Of a stretch of 64,000 nucleotides of DNA, positions 35,744-44,699 are shown one piece after another. The stretch spans positions 310,001 to 374,000 of the forward strand of contig NZ_KB905814.1 of NCBI RefSeq assembly GCF_000381025.1, read 5' to 3'. Both the position numbers and the translations under genes were made by a program. The DNA comes from Streptomyces sulphureus DSM 40104 (lineage in GTDB: Bacteria; Actinomycetota; Actinomycetes; Streptomycetales; Streptomycetaceae). Every line of letters starts with the position of its first letter. Position 1 is the first letter of the stretch. The notes under the pieces were generated by a model, which saw only the letters and a program-made list of their open reading frames with translations, ran no database searches and was not told where the DNA came from.

Positions 35744-38700
35744 TCACCCCAGGTAAGCCTCGAAGTTCCAGTGCGGGCGCATGCGTTGGCGGGCGCTGAG
35801 GGTGTGCGGGTGCTGGGCGCCCATGGTGCGGGTGAGGCGTTCGAGGGCGTCCTCCTCGAGCTTGCCCGCCTCGGTGCGTTGGCGGAGGGCGCGGAGGTCG
35901 GCGGCGAGGGCGATCTGGGACGAGAGCGTCAGCGGGTGGTCGTCGCCGAGGACTTGGCGGGCGCGGCTGAGGGTGTTGCGGCTCAGCTCGGCTGCCTCGT
36001 CGAGGTCTCCGATGATGTTGTGGCCGCCTGCGGCGTTGAGGGCGCAGCCGAGCGTCCACGGGTGCTCCTCGCCGAGGAGGACGGCGAGGCCGCTGTACGC
36101 CTGCTTGAAGAGGGCGACCGCCTCGTTGCGCGCCCCCTCCGCCTGGAGGAGCAGGCCGACGTTGCTCTGGAGCCCTGTCGCCACCGGGTGCGCGGGGCCG
36201 AGGAGTTCGCGGAAACCGCTCTCGGCCTCGGTCAGGAGGTCGCGGGACTCGCCCAGGTCGCCGTGCTCGCGGAGGAAGTTGCCGTAGTCGTTGGCGACGA
36301 TGAGCGCTTCGAAGTGGGTGCGCCCGTGCACCTGACGGCGGCGCTCCAGCAGCCCCGCGAGCTGGCCCGCCGTCTCGCTGCGGTCGAGCCCGGCGCGGTA
36401 GCGGCAGAGCGCGAGGTGGTGGCGGGCCCACAGGGTCTGCGGGTGGTCGGCGCCGAGGACCTGGAGGTGGAGGCGCATGCCCTGCTCCTGGCGCGCTGCG
36501 GCCTCCCGGAAGCGGCCGAGGAGGCGCAGGTCGAGGGCGCAGGAGTTGCCGGAGTGCAGGGTCGCGGGCGCGCGCTCGCGCAGCACCTCCTCGCGCTGGC
36601 GCAGGACCTGCTTGTCGACCTCGTACGCCTCTTGGTAGCGCCCGAGGAAACGGAGCGAGAAGGCGACACTGTCCCTGGCGACGAGCGTGTTGAAGTCGGC
36701 GGGCCCGAGGATGCGTTCGGCGTCCTCCAGGCACTGGAGCTGCTCGTCGAGCGCCTCCTGGTAGCGGCCGAGACTGCGGTAGTCGGCGGCGAGGGCGCTG
36801 CGGGCGAAGTTGAGGGAGTACTCGTCCACCGGTGTGGCCGACTGGAGGTCCTCGAAGAGCGCCTGGTCGAGCTCGTAGGCGCGGTGGAAGTCGCCGCTCT
36901 CGCGGAGGATGGCGCCCTGCTGGCTGGTGAGCTGCATCCAGAGGCGGTCGTCCCCGGGGACGACGCCCGTCCAATGGCGGCGTACGCGGTCGGCGAGCTG
37001 GCTGCCGGAGATGTACTCGCCGCTCCGCAGGCAGTACCGGAGACAGTTGACGACCGTCTCGCGGACCCGGGGGTTGCGGGAGTCGAGGGCGCCCGAGGGC
37101 TCCAAGTGCGCGCGGATCTCCGCGTACTTGGGCCACGAGCGGCTGTCGAGCGCGTTGCCCGGGTCGGCCCTGGCGAGAGCGCGGCGTACGGCCCTGCGGT
37201 ACTCCTCGCGGTTGTCGTCGGAGGTGAGGCGGCTGATGATGCTGTGCACGACGCGGTGCATCCGGACCGTCTCGCCACCGCGGTCGTCGTCCGACAGGTT
37301 CTGTCGCTCGTCGACGTCCCTGCGGAGTACGCAGAAGTTGACGAGGGTGTCGATGGCGCGCGCCCACCCGGAGCCGTCCCGCGCGACCCACCGAAGCTGC
37401 TCGGGGAGTTCGGCCTCCGGAACCTGGCGGACGAGTCCGAGCGGGATGCGTCCCGGCGCGAACGCCGAGCAGAGGGCGAGGAGTTCGACGGTGCGGGGCT
37501 GCTCCCTGCGCAGCCGGTTGATCAGTATGGACCAGGAGGTGAGCGAGGACTGCGGATACTCGCTCGGGGTGTCCGGGTGCGGCATCGCGTGGTACGGGCG
37601 CTCGCGGACCATCGAGAGGTACTCGTCGGCCTGCATCCCGGACTCGCCGAGCAGCGCGGCGGCCTGGACGAGCGCGAGCGGCAGGTCCTCGAACTCGACG
37701 GAGACCCGGTCGGCCTCCTCGGCGGTGAGGTGCGAGGCCCGGCGCATGAGGAAGCCGGTGGACTCGGCGCGCTGGAACCCGGGGACCTCGAGCTGATCGA
37801 CCAGTTGGGACCAGGAGCGGTAACGGGAGGTGATCAGGACATGCCCCTCGCCCTGGGGGAGGATCTGTTCGGCGCCCTCGACGTCGTCCCAGCCGTCGAA
37901 GACGACGAGCCAGCGGCGGTACGGCTCGCCCGTGCGCAGCGTCTCGCGGAGCGCCCTGATGCGCTCGCCCGGGCCGCCCGTCTCGGCGGTGATGCCGAGC
38001 CGGGGGGCGAGTTCGCTGTACCGCTCGCGGAGGCTGCTGCGGGTGTCGGCGGGCACCCACCAGACGACGTCGTACTGCGGCCGGAAGCGGTAGGCGTACT
38101 CGGCCGCGAGCTCGGTCTTCCCGATGCCGGGCATGCCGACGATCGCGCAGGCGGCGGTGTCGCGCACGGCGTCGGAGAGCCGGTGCTGAAGGGTGTTGAG
38201 GAGGTCGTCCCTGCCGGTGAACTGGTGGTTGCGGCGGGGCACCGCGCCCCAGACGGGCGGGGGGTCGCCGGGGAAGCGGAGCGCGCCGGGGCGCGGGCGC
38301 GGGCGGCCGTCGGGGAGTTCGAGGCGCTCCAGAAGACGGTGCACGGCCTCTTCCTCGCCGATGCCGTAGAGCTCGGCGGGCCTGAGGACCGAAGTGGCCG
38401 CGGGGAGGGGCTGGTCGGTGAGGTGGACGGCGGCGAACCTGTGGCGGTTCTCCGCGACGAAGCCTCGCAGCACCCCGTCCCACTCGCCCTCGGGGCGGGG
38501 GCCCAGCTCGAAGAACCACTCGTTGAGGACCAGCAGGACACGGCCCTCGGAGAGGAGGAGGTCGCCGAGGCCGCGTTCGAGCGGTTCGTCCCTGGGAGGG
38601 TCCCAGCGCTGCATGTTGACGCTGTGGCCGCGGCTCTCCAGCGTCTGGTAGATCCAGGTGGCCCACTGACGGTAGTAGCCAGGGAAGACGACGAGGACGT

Positions 38701-38749
38701 GCTCGGGGCCCTGGGCCTGCGCGCTCTTCGGCTTCGGCTGAGCGTTCAT
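35744..38749 (-). CDS. fxsT: FxsT-like TIR/NB-ARC/TPR protein
   Basis: 1001 residues. Residues 15-135 look like a TIR-fold domain: EHVLVVFPGYYRQWATWIYQ, LESRGHSVNMQRWDP, VLLVLNEWFFELG. Then VWGAVPRRNHQFTGRDDLL, a hallmark of the FxSxx-COOH-system TPR protein, leads into an NB-ARC ATPase with P-loop GMPGIGKT (205-212), WLVVFDGWDD and VLITSRYRSW. Residues ~530-1001 are TPR/Kinesin-light-chain-like repeats with LGxDHPxTL-type turns, ending in ARQRMRPHW. It is the last gene of a six-gene operon, 70 bases after an HExxH enzyme. Architecture equals an NLR-like sensor. Which peptide or ligand the TPRs bind is unknown. Confidence 0.85.
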   Translation of the reverse strand: MNAQPKPKSAQAQGPEHVLVVFPGYYRQWATWIYQTLESRGHSVNMQRWDPPRDEPLERGLGDLLLSEGRVLLVLNEWFFELGPRPEGEWDGVLRGFVAENRHRFAAVHLTDQPLPAATSVLRPAELYGIGEEEAVHRLLERLELPDGRPRPRPGALRFPGDPPPVWGAVPRRNHQFTGRDDLLNTLQHRLSDAVRDTAACAIVGMPGIGKTELAAEYAYRFRPQYDVVWWVPADTRSSLRERYSELAPRLGITAETGGPGERIRALRETLRTGEPYRRWLVVFDGWDDVEGAEQILPQGEGHVLITSRYRSWSQLVDQLEVPGFQRAESTGFLMRRASHLTAEEADRVSVEFEDLPLALVQAAALLGESGMQADEYLSMVRERPYHAMPHPDTPSEYPQSSLTSWSILINRLRREQPRTVELLALCSAFAPGRIPLGLVRQVPEAELPEQLRWVARDGSGWARAIDTLVNFCVLRRDVDERQNLSDDDRGGETVRMHRVVHSIISRLTSDDNREEYRRAVRRALARADPGNALDSRSWPKYAEIRAHLEPSGALDSRNPRVRETVVNCLRYCLRSGEYISGSQLADRVRRHWTGVVPGDDRLWMQLTSQQGAILRESGDFHRAYELDQALFEDLQSATPVDEYSLNFARSALAADYRSLGRYQEALDEQLQCLEDAERILGPADFNTLVARDSVAFSLRFLGRYQEAYEVDKQVLRQREEVLRERAPATLHSGNSCALDLRLLGRFREAAARQEQGMRLHLQVLGADHPQTLWARHHLALCRYRAGLDRSETAGQLAGLLERRRQVHGRTHFEALIVANDYGNFLREHGDLGESRDLLTEAESGFRELLGPAHPVATGLQSNVGLLLQAEGARNEAVALFKQAYSGLAVLLGEEHPWTLGCALNAAGGHNIIGDLDEAAELSRNTLSRARQVLGDDHPLTLSSQIALAADLRALRQRTEAGKLEEDALERLTRTMGAQHPHTLSARQRMRPHWNFEAYLG

Positions 38750-38819
38750 GCGCCGCTCTCCCTCGGTGCGTTCGGCGGCGGTCCGTCACCGGGCCAACCA
38801 GCGGGAAGATTACCGTAGG

Positions 38820-40013
38820 TCACGTGGCGATGACAGTCTCCGGGAGAGCGACCCGTGCGGGACGTCGCCGCCGTAGGCCACGGCCGAGCCGAGTATGCCT
38901 CAGCACCATGCCGCGCACGAACTGCCGTCCCTCGTAGGTGAGTTCATTGGAGTCTCGGAGCTGCGCCAGCGTCCGGGCGGTCTGCTGCCACGCCTCGTGA
39001 CTGCACGGTACGGCGGCCGCGCGCGCGGTTGGTCCCGTCGCGAGGCGGTGCCAGAGTTCGGCGAGGGCGAGGTGCGCGAACGTTCCCTGGAGTACCGCCT
39101 CGACGGGGCGCGGATCGCTCCGCCAGCCGACCTCGTACCGCTCGTGGTTCCGGGCGGTGTGGAGCGGGCGGAGGACGTCGAGGAGGGCGAGCTTGGTGTG
39201 CTGTACCTCGTGGACGAGGACGGCGGCGAAGGAGTACGCGTCGGCGGGCAGCGTGGTGAAGACGGCGCCGGGTGCGGCGCGCAGCGTCATGCTGGAGTGG
39301 CCGCCGCCGTGCGGCGGTTCTGGGAGCGGGAGTACGCACTGGAGGAGCGAGCGGACCTCGGCTCCGCCCTCCGCGTCGACGGCCGAGAGCACGCCGAGCG
39401 CGGCACCGAACCTGGCCGACCAGGTGCGCCTGTCGGTGCGTACGCCGGTGGGCGTGCCGTCGGCCGTGTGGAGCGGCTCGACGTCGTCGAGGCGGGCCGC
39501 TGCGCCGGGGAGCCTGCGCGGCCGCACCGCGGCGCGTACGTGCGGGAGCGTCAACTCGCCGCCGGGCGCGGCGAATCGACCGAGCCCGGGGAGCACGGCC
39601 GAGTCGCTCGGCGGCGCGAGCCGGTGCACGGCGGGCACGCGGGCGGCGACGGCGGCGGCGCAGGCGATCTCACCGAAGCCGGCCGGTGCGGACGCACCGG
39701 GCCTTTCAGGCGCCGAGAGGGCGGCGGCGAGCCGGAGGCCGACCGTGGGATAGAGGAGGACTCGCCGCACGGCCGCCGGGTTCCGCTGCTCGGCCGCTTC
39801 GAGGAGGCGCCAGGCCGCGGTGAAGTGCGGGGACGGTGGCCCGAGTTCGGCGGTGCGCTCCCACAGGGCACGGAGCAGGACGAGCCTGCGGTGGTGGAGG
39901 AGTCGACGGAGGAGGGCCCGGTCGGCCGGCTGCGCGGCGCCGGCGCCGGCGCGCAGGTGGAGGCGCGGGTCGCCCTGCGGCGCGCTGCGGCGGGGCGTGG
40001 GTGCCGCAGGCAC
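38820..40013 (-). CDS. HExxH-motif peptide modification enzyme (Fxs-type)
   Basis: 397 residues from GTG 40013 (VPAAPTPRRS); the true start may lie slightly elsewhere, since no clear ribosome site precedes it. The N-terminal half is helical (LLRRLLHHRRLVLLRALWERT). The defining motif HEVQH (residues 268-272) lies in AAVLVHEVQHTKLALLDVL, followed by a conserved GTFAHLALAELWHRL helix. This matches the 'HExxH motif-containing putative peptide modification protein' family, which is linked to Fxs ribosomal-peptide systems and more recently described as 2-oxoglutarate-dependent peptide beta-hydroxylases. Here it stands alone, not fused to a radical-SAM domain. It lies 34 bases after a candidate substrate peptide gene. 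Confidence 0.85.
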   Translation of the reverse strand: MPAAPTPRRSAPQGDPRLHLRAGAGAAQPADRALLRRLLHHRRLVLLRALWERTAELGPPSPHFTAAWRLLEAAEQRNPAAVRRVLLYPTVGLRLAAALSAPERPGASAPAGFGEIACAAAVAARVPAVHRLAPPSDSAVLPGLGRFAAPGGELTLPHVRAAVRPRRLPGAAARLDDVEPLHTADGTPTGVRTDRRTWSARFGAALGVLSAVDAEGGAEVRSLLQCVLPLPEPPHGGGHSSMTLRAAPGAVFTTLPADAYSFAAVLVHEVQHTKLALLDVLRPLHTARNHERYEVGWRSDPRPVEAVLQGTFAHLALAELWHRLATGPTARAAAVPCSHEAWQQTARTLAQLRDSNELTYEGRQFVRGMVLRHTRLGRGLRRRRPARVALPETVIAT

Positions 40014-40047
40014 GGTCAGGACCCGGCCCTGGTGGGGGCCGACGGCG

Positions 40048-40275
40048 TCACGTGCCGGGGAGCGGGTTGGGGTTGGGGTCGGGGTGGTTGTTCCAACCGC
40101 CGTGCTCCGCGGCCGGGTTGGCGAGCACGTGGTCGACCGCCGCTGCGAGGCCGGGGAGTTGGGCCCGAGGGGTCAGACGCAGGGTGCGGAGATCGACGCC
40201 GGAGAGGTCGGGGAGCGGAGGCGCGGTCCCGGGGAACTCTCCCCCGCCGACTGCCGTTTCCGTGTCCTTCGCCAT
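40048..40275 (-). CDS. Candidate modified-peptide precursor (75 residues)
   Basis: The ATG follows AAGGGAAGG, a good ribosome site. The N-terminal 55 residues look like a leader: LPDLSGVDLRTLRL then LAAAVDHVLANP, similar in style to leaders of FxSxx-COOH peptides. The C-terminus is Asn/Pro/His-rich: GGWNNHPDPNPNPLPGT. It does not end in FxSxx. The WNN tripeptide has the aromatic-x-Asn pattern seen in cyclophane peptides, but no radical-SAM enzyme is encoded nearby. Its place between a SAV_2336 protein and the HExxH enzyme makes it the likely substrate of the latter. That function is inference; the reading frame itself is credible. Confidence 0.65.
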   Translation of the reverse strand: MAKDTETAVGGGEFPGTAPPLPDLSGVDLRTLRLTPRAQLPGLAAAVDHVLANPAAEHGGWNNHPDPNPNPLPGT

Positions 40276-40406
40276 CCTCGCCTTCCCTTTCAGCGGTCGC
40301 CGACGGCCGCTGCTGCCAAGGCCCCCGCGGCTGTTGACTTCTTCCCCCCCACACCAGATGAGAAAACCCGTTCGGCCGGGCGCGGGCCCCCGCCTCGGGC
40401 CTCGGC

Positions 40407-43400
40407 TCACCGCGTCGAGTCGTTCTCCCAGGGGTCGATGTCGCCTTCGAGGAGGCGGATGCGCTGCCGTACGAACTCGGTCTCGGCGGCAGCGAGTCGG
40501 GGAGCTGAGCCGGTGGGGCCCGGCTCCGCGGCGAGGAGTCGCGCCTGTTCGGCCGCCGTGCGGTAGAGGTCGAGCGCGGCGCTCGGGCGGCCCGCGGTCT
40601 CCGTGGCACGACCGTGCGACAGCAGGGTGCGGAAGAGCTCGATCCGCGCGGTGCGCAGGTGCGCCGGCGTGCCGGTCGCGTCGTCCAACGCCTCGTACGC
40701 GGCTGCGGTCGCCCGTGCCAGCGCCTCTTCCGCCTGCTGACGTGGCGGTTCCGCTTCCGGGAAGGCGCCGTACGCCTCGGCCAGCAGCCGCCAGTACTCG
40801 GCTCGGCGCAGCGGTTCCTCCGCTTGGTGGGCCGCGCTGTGCAGGAGGTGGGTCGCCTCGTAGAGGTCGGGGAGGAACGCGGCGGTGCGGTAGCGGCGCA
40901 GGAGCGCGTCGGCGAGGAGGCGCTGGAGGTGGAGGGTGATGCCGGCGCCCTGCCGTGCGCCCGTCAGCGCTTCGTGGAGGAGGCCCTCTGCGCGGTGCGG
41001 TTCTGCCATCTCGCTGAGCCGCAACTCTCCCCATTCCGCGAGCAGTTCGCACCGCCGCTCCGAGTAGCGCTCGCAGTGCTGCTCGGCCTCGGCGTAGCAG
41101 CGCTCGGCCTCGGGCCAGCGGGAGGCGGCGCGGTGCGTCCGCGCCTCGGCGAGGGCCACGTGGAAGCGGAGGTCGTGGTTCTCGCCGGCGGCCTCGCGGG
41201 CTTCGGCGAGGGTGTGCAGGAGTTCGGCCTCGGGCGCCTCCGCCGCCCGCAGCGCTGCGGCACGGTCGAGGAGCGCCGTTGCGGAGAGGCGCCCCCGTGC
41301 CTCCGACTGCTCGGCGTACTCGGCGAAGAGCCGGACGGCCTGCCCGCCCCACCGGCGGCGCTCCGGGGCGTCGTCCGCCGTGCGCGCGAGGTCGAGGAGG
41401 ACGCGGGCGAGTGCGAGCGCGTCGGCGCCCTGGGAGGACTCCCCGAGCCGCAGCAGTTCGTCGCGGGCGGCGAAGAGGTGTGCGCGCCCGGACGTGGCTC
41501 GCCACAACGCGTGGTGGACGGCGGCGCGTTCGCGTCCGGAGGCGGCGTCGTCGTCGCGGAGCAGGTCGAGGGCGCGGGAAAGGAGGGTCGGCGCTTCCGG
41601 GACTGGGTGTGCGTCGGCGTGCGCGTGTGCCCGGGCGCGAAGGGTGCGCGCGAGCAGCAGACGGGCGCGCCGGTGCACGCCGGGGGCCGCCTCCGGAGCG
41701 TCGAGCACGCTCGACGCGAGCGCCTCCGCGTGCCGCAGCCTGCGCGCCCCCTCCGCGTAGCCCGGGTCGGGGCGCTCCCGCAGCACCTCCTCGACCTCGT
41801 CGAGCATCTGCTCCTCGGCGGGCCCGGACACGGCGAACCCGGCGGCTTCCGTCCCGAGGAAGCGGACGACGACCGCCTCCGGCACCTGCGCGAACAGCTC
41901 CTCACCGCCCGGCGGACGCCACGCGGCGGCGCCCCACTCGTCCTGCCCCTCCGACGGTTCGTCGCCGCCGGCGAGCCGAAGCGCCGCGAGCGCCGGGAAG
42001 TTGCGCACCCCGCGCCCGAAGTGCTGCGTGACGTACTCCGATACGTGCTTGAGAACGAGCAGCGACGCGTCGCGGTCGAGCGAGTCCGCGAGGAGCTCGG
42101 CAACGCCGGGCGCAAAGCGGTAGCGCGGACCGCCGCCGCGCTCGGGCAGCCGCTCCAGTACGCCGCCGAGAAGGACTTCGGCGAGCTCCATCGGCCCCGT
42201 GTCGGGGAGCATGGCGCGCTGCACCAGTTCGATGACGGGCGGTAGCAACGGCACGGCCGTGAGGTGGACGGCGAGTTCGACGGCGCCGGGTGAGGCGCCG
42301 GCGAGGAAGTCGTCGAGGAGTCGGTGCGGATCGTCGACGGCGCCGGTGCGCGGGCGGACGGGCGGGTACGCCTGGTGGACGCGGGCAGCGGCGCCCCTCG
42401 TCGTCTGCGGCGCCCGACTCCCCATCATGCGCGCCCAGTTCGCCAGCGCACCGGGCACGGGGAGGAGGACGGGGACGGCGTGCGCGCCGGGGCGTGCGGC
42501 GGGCCCGCGGTCGGCGCGGAAGAGGACCCGGCCGCCGCCCTCCATACGGCGCAGCTCCCCCGACTCGGCGGGGAGCGCCGTACGCGGCCACAGCCGCGGC
42601 GGCAGCGGCTGCACGAGGGCGACCGGGGCCGGGCCGCGGCACCAGGCGTGGAGCATCCGTTGCGCCGCGCCCTCCTCCCAGAGCCGTCCCGCACAGTCGC
42701 TGAGCAGCAGCGTGAACCGCCGGCCCGTGACGTCGCCGAACTGCCCCGGCGGCCGGAGCCCGCGGTCCTCGATCCGGGGCGAGGTGCTCACCGCGGGCGT
42801 CCCGGCCTGGGTGCGGTGCAGGTAGAAGGCGCGGACGTCCCGGAAGGCGCCGGACTGCTCGCAGCTCTGCCGGAGTTGCTCGAAGGCGAGCCGCCACACG
42901 GAAGACGTCGGCGAGGCGTCCATCACGAGCTGCATCTCCGTCGTACGGGCGCGCGACGGAGCGAAGACGGGCGTGAGCGCGCCGGAACGCGCGCTCGCCT
43001 CGGCGGAGGCCCGCTCGTCGAGCCGGTGCGTGCGCCGGCGCACCTCCGGGACGGGCGGGCGGTAGCGGGCCAACGGCCGCAGAGCGCGCTGAAGTTGGAG
43101 GAGCCCGGAGAGGGCGCTGACGGCGGGAGCGCGCACTCGCTGGAGCGAGGGGCCGTTCTCGGCGCCTGGGGACGGCGGCGCGGGCTCCTCGGACCGCGGC
43201 GCGGTGTACGGGTCGGACGGGTGGCCCTCGGCCGACGGCGGGATGAAGAGCGGGACGTCGTCGGCGAACTCGGGGGCCGGCGGTTCGGGCGCGGCGACGC
43301 GGGCGTCAGGCGGCGGTGCGGGGTGCTCGGCCACCGCGGGCTCGTCGGCCGCCCCGGGCGCGGCCCTGGGCGCCGGCGGCCGGGCGGAGACGTGCCGGGC

Positions 43401-43571
43401 GAGCCAGACGGCGTCGGCGAGCGCCTCGGCGTCCGGCTCCCAGGAGAGAGCGGCGAGCCGCGTCGCCAACTCGGCGAGTGGTGCGAGGTGTTCGCCGCTC
43501 ACGACGGGCCCGGACGGTGTCCGCGTGGGCCCGCACGCGGTGGCGCCGGCTCGGTCGGCATCGTGGGTCAC
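40407..43571 (-). CDS. SAV_2336 N-terminal domain protein with TPRs
   Basis: 1054 residues; the GTG overlaps the moxR stop by 4 bases (coupled). The N-terminal part (about 25-520) matches SAV_2336-type proteins: LAALSWEPDAEALADAVWLA, then RTTEMQLVMDASPTSSVWRL (a vWA-like metal site start), LLLSDCAGRLW and a long segment ending HFGRGVRNFPALAALRL. The remainder is TPR-like helices rich in AEAxRCYAEAE patterns. SAV_2336/vWA-like proteins are partners of MoxR ATPases and VMAP proteins in predicted NTP-dependent conflict systems. Middle regions are Ala/Pro-rich and disordered. Enzymatic activity is not evident. Confidence 0.82.
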   Translation of the reverse strand: MTHDADRAGATACGPTRTPSGPVVSGEHLAPLAELATRLAALSWEPDAEALADAVWLARHVSARPPAPRAAPGAADEPAVAEHPAPPPDARVAAPEPPAPEFADDVPLFIPPSAEGHPSDPYTAPRSEEPAPPSPGAENGPSLQRVRAPAVSALSGLLQLQRALRPLARYRPPVPEVRRRTHRLDERASAEASARSGALTPVFAPSRARTTEMQLVMDASPTSSVWRLAFEQLRQSCEQSGAFRDVRAFYLHRTQAGTPAVSTSPRIEDRGLRPPGQFGDVTGRRFTLLLSDCAGRLWEEGAAQRMLHAWCRGPAPVALVQPLPPRLWPRTALPAESGELRRMEGGGRVLFRADRGPAARPGAHAVPVLLPVPGALANWARMMGSRAPQTTRGAAARVHQAYPPVRPRTGAVDDPHRLLDDFLAGASPGAVELAVHLTAVPLLPPVIELVQRAMLPDTGPMELAEVLLGGVLERLPERGGGPRYRFAPGVAELLADSLDRDASLLVLKHVSEYVTQHFGRGVRNFPALAALRLAGGDEPSEGQDEWGAAAWRPPGGEELFAQVPEAVVVRFLGTEAAGFAVSGPAEEQMLDEVEEVLRERPDPGYAEGARRLRHAEALASSVLDAPEAAPGVHRRARLLLARTLRARAHAHADAHPVPEAPTLLSRALDLLRDDDAASGRERAAVHHALWRATSGRAHLFAARDELLRLGESSQGADALALARVLLDLARTADDAPERRRWGGQAVRLFAEYAEQSEARGRLSATALLDRAAALRAAEAPEAELLHTLAEAREAAGENHDLRFHVALAEARTHRAASRWPEAERCYAEAEQHCERYSERRCELLAEWGELRLSEMAEPHRAEGLLHEALTGARQGAGITLHLQRLLADALLRRYRTAAFLPDLYEATHLLHSAAHQAEEPLRRAEYWRLLAEAYGAFPEAEPPRQQAEEALARATAAAYEALDDATGTPAHLRTARIELFRTLLSHGRATETAGRPSAALDLYRTAAEQARLLAAEPGPTGSAPRLAAAETEFVRQRIRLLEGDIDPWENDSTR

Positions 43572-44617
43572 TCCGTCTGGTCGAGGGGGCGGAGCAGCAT
43601 CTCGGCGAGACGCTCACGGGTGAGGCGCTCTGCCCCCTCGGCCTGCTGGGTGAGGTAGAGCGCGTTGAGGAGCTGGTCGGTGGCGACGAGGCTGCCCGGA
43701 TCGCGGTCGAGGAAGCGCTGCACCAGCTCGCCGCCCTCGCGGAGCGCCTCCTCGCCGAGGTGCGCCGCGACCATGGCGGCGAGTTGGCGCTCCCCCGGCG
43801 GCTTCAGCTCCAGATGGATGCAGCGCCGGAGCATGGGCGCCGGGAAGTCGCGCTCGCCGTTGGAGGTCATCACGATGAAGGGGAAGACGCTGCATTCGAC
43901 GCGCCCCCCGCGGACGGGCACGCGCACCCCGTCGTCCGTGAGCACCTCGGCGACCGGCTCGCGGTCGGCGACGCGCTCCAACTCGGGGATGTCGAACCGG
44001 CCCTCCTCCAGAACGTTGAGGAGGTCGTTGGGCAGATCGATGTCGCACTTGTCCAGCTCGTCGATGAGGAGCACCCGGGGCAGCCCGTCCGCGGTGGGCA
44101 GCAGTGCGGTGCCGAGCGGGCCGAGACGGATGTACGACCCGAGGGGCGGATGGCTCACCGGGCCCTGCTGGACCGCCCTGTCGAGCTGGACGTCCTGTAG
44201 GCGTCCGAGCGCGTCGTAGTGGTAGAGGCCGTCGGCGAGCGCGGTGCGGCTGACGATCGGCCAGCGGAGCACCCGTCCGAGCCCCAACTCGTGGGCCACG
44301 GAATGCGCGAGGGTGGACTTGCCGGTGCCCGGGTTGCCGGTGACGAGGAGCGGGCGGCGCAGGTAGAGGGCGGCGTTGACGGCCTCCACCTCCTCCGGGT
44401 GCGGGTGGAGGTTCTCGACGAGCTGGTGCCGCACGCGCTCGGCCCCGAGACGGCGCGCCGTGTCGCCGGTGTCGGCGTGCGCGCCCGGCTCCGTGGTGCC
44501 GTCGGCCTGCGGGGGGTCGTCGCGGGAGGTGAAGTCGCGCCAGGGCGGCGGGTCGGGGAGGCGGCGGATGTCGTCGTGCCGCAGGCCCACGCCGCGGTAG
44601 ATGCGCCAGTCGCTCAC
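43568..44617 (-). CDS. MoxR-type AAA+ ATPase
   Basis: 349 residues; GTG start after GAGGAG. Walker A GNPGTGKST (94-102), Walker B LLIDELDK (183-190), sensor 1 FIVMTSNGERDF and the arginine-finger region APMLRRCIHLEL define a MoxR-clade AAA+ ATPase. An N-terminal extension (MSDWRIYRGVGLRHDDIRRLPDPPPWRDF) is typical of the subgroup next to SAV_2336 genes. MoxR ATPases remodel or activate vWA-domain partners; the vWA-like N-terminus of the next gene (translation-coupled) is the natural partner. It lies 82 bases after the protease gene. Confidence 0.9.
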   Translation of the reverse strand: MSDWRIYRGVGLRHDDIRRLPDPPPWRDFTSRDDPPQADGTTEPGAHADTGDTARRLGAERVRHQLVENLHPHPEEVEAVNAALYLRRPLLVTGNPGTGKSTLAHSVAHELGLGRVLRWPIVSRTALADGLYHYDALGRLQDVQLDRAVQQGPVSHPPLGSYIRLGPLGTALLPTADGLPRVLLIDELDKCDIDLPNDLLNVLEEGRFDIPELERVADREPVAEVLTDDGVRVPVRGGRVECSVFPFIVMTSNGERDFPAPMLRRCIHLELKPPGERQLAAMVAAHLGEEALREGGELVQRFLDRDPGSLVATDQLLNALYLTQQAEGAERLTRERLAEMLLRPLDQTE

Positions 44618-44699
44618 GCTCGCTCCTCACGTGCCTCGTCGAAGTCGCCCGCCGGCGTGCGGGCTTCCCCTCCACCGCTGTGAATACCCGCCCACGCGG

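Noticed and set aside
35771..38818. A 1015-codon plus-strand frame opposite fxsT
   Set aside because: It has low-complexity Gly/Ala/Val/Glu composition typical of high-GC shadow frames; the opposite strand has clear NB-ARC and TPR motifs.
40048..41505. A 485-codon minus-strand frame covering the peptide gene
   Set aside because: Upstream of 40275 it is a shadow of the SAV_2336 gene; only the last 75 codons have a ribosome site and sensible composition.
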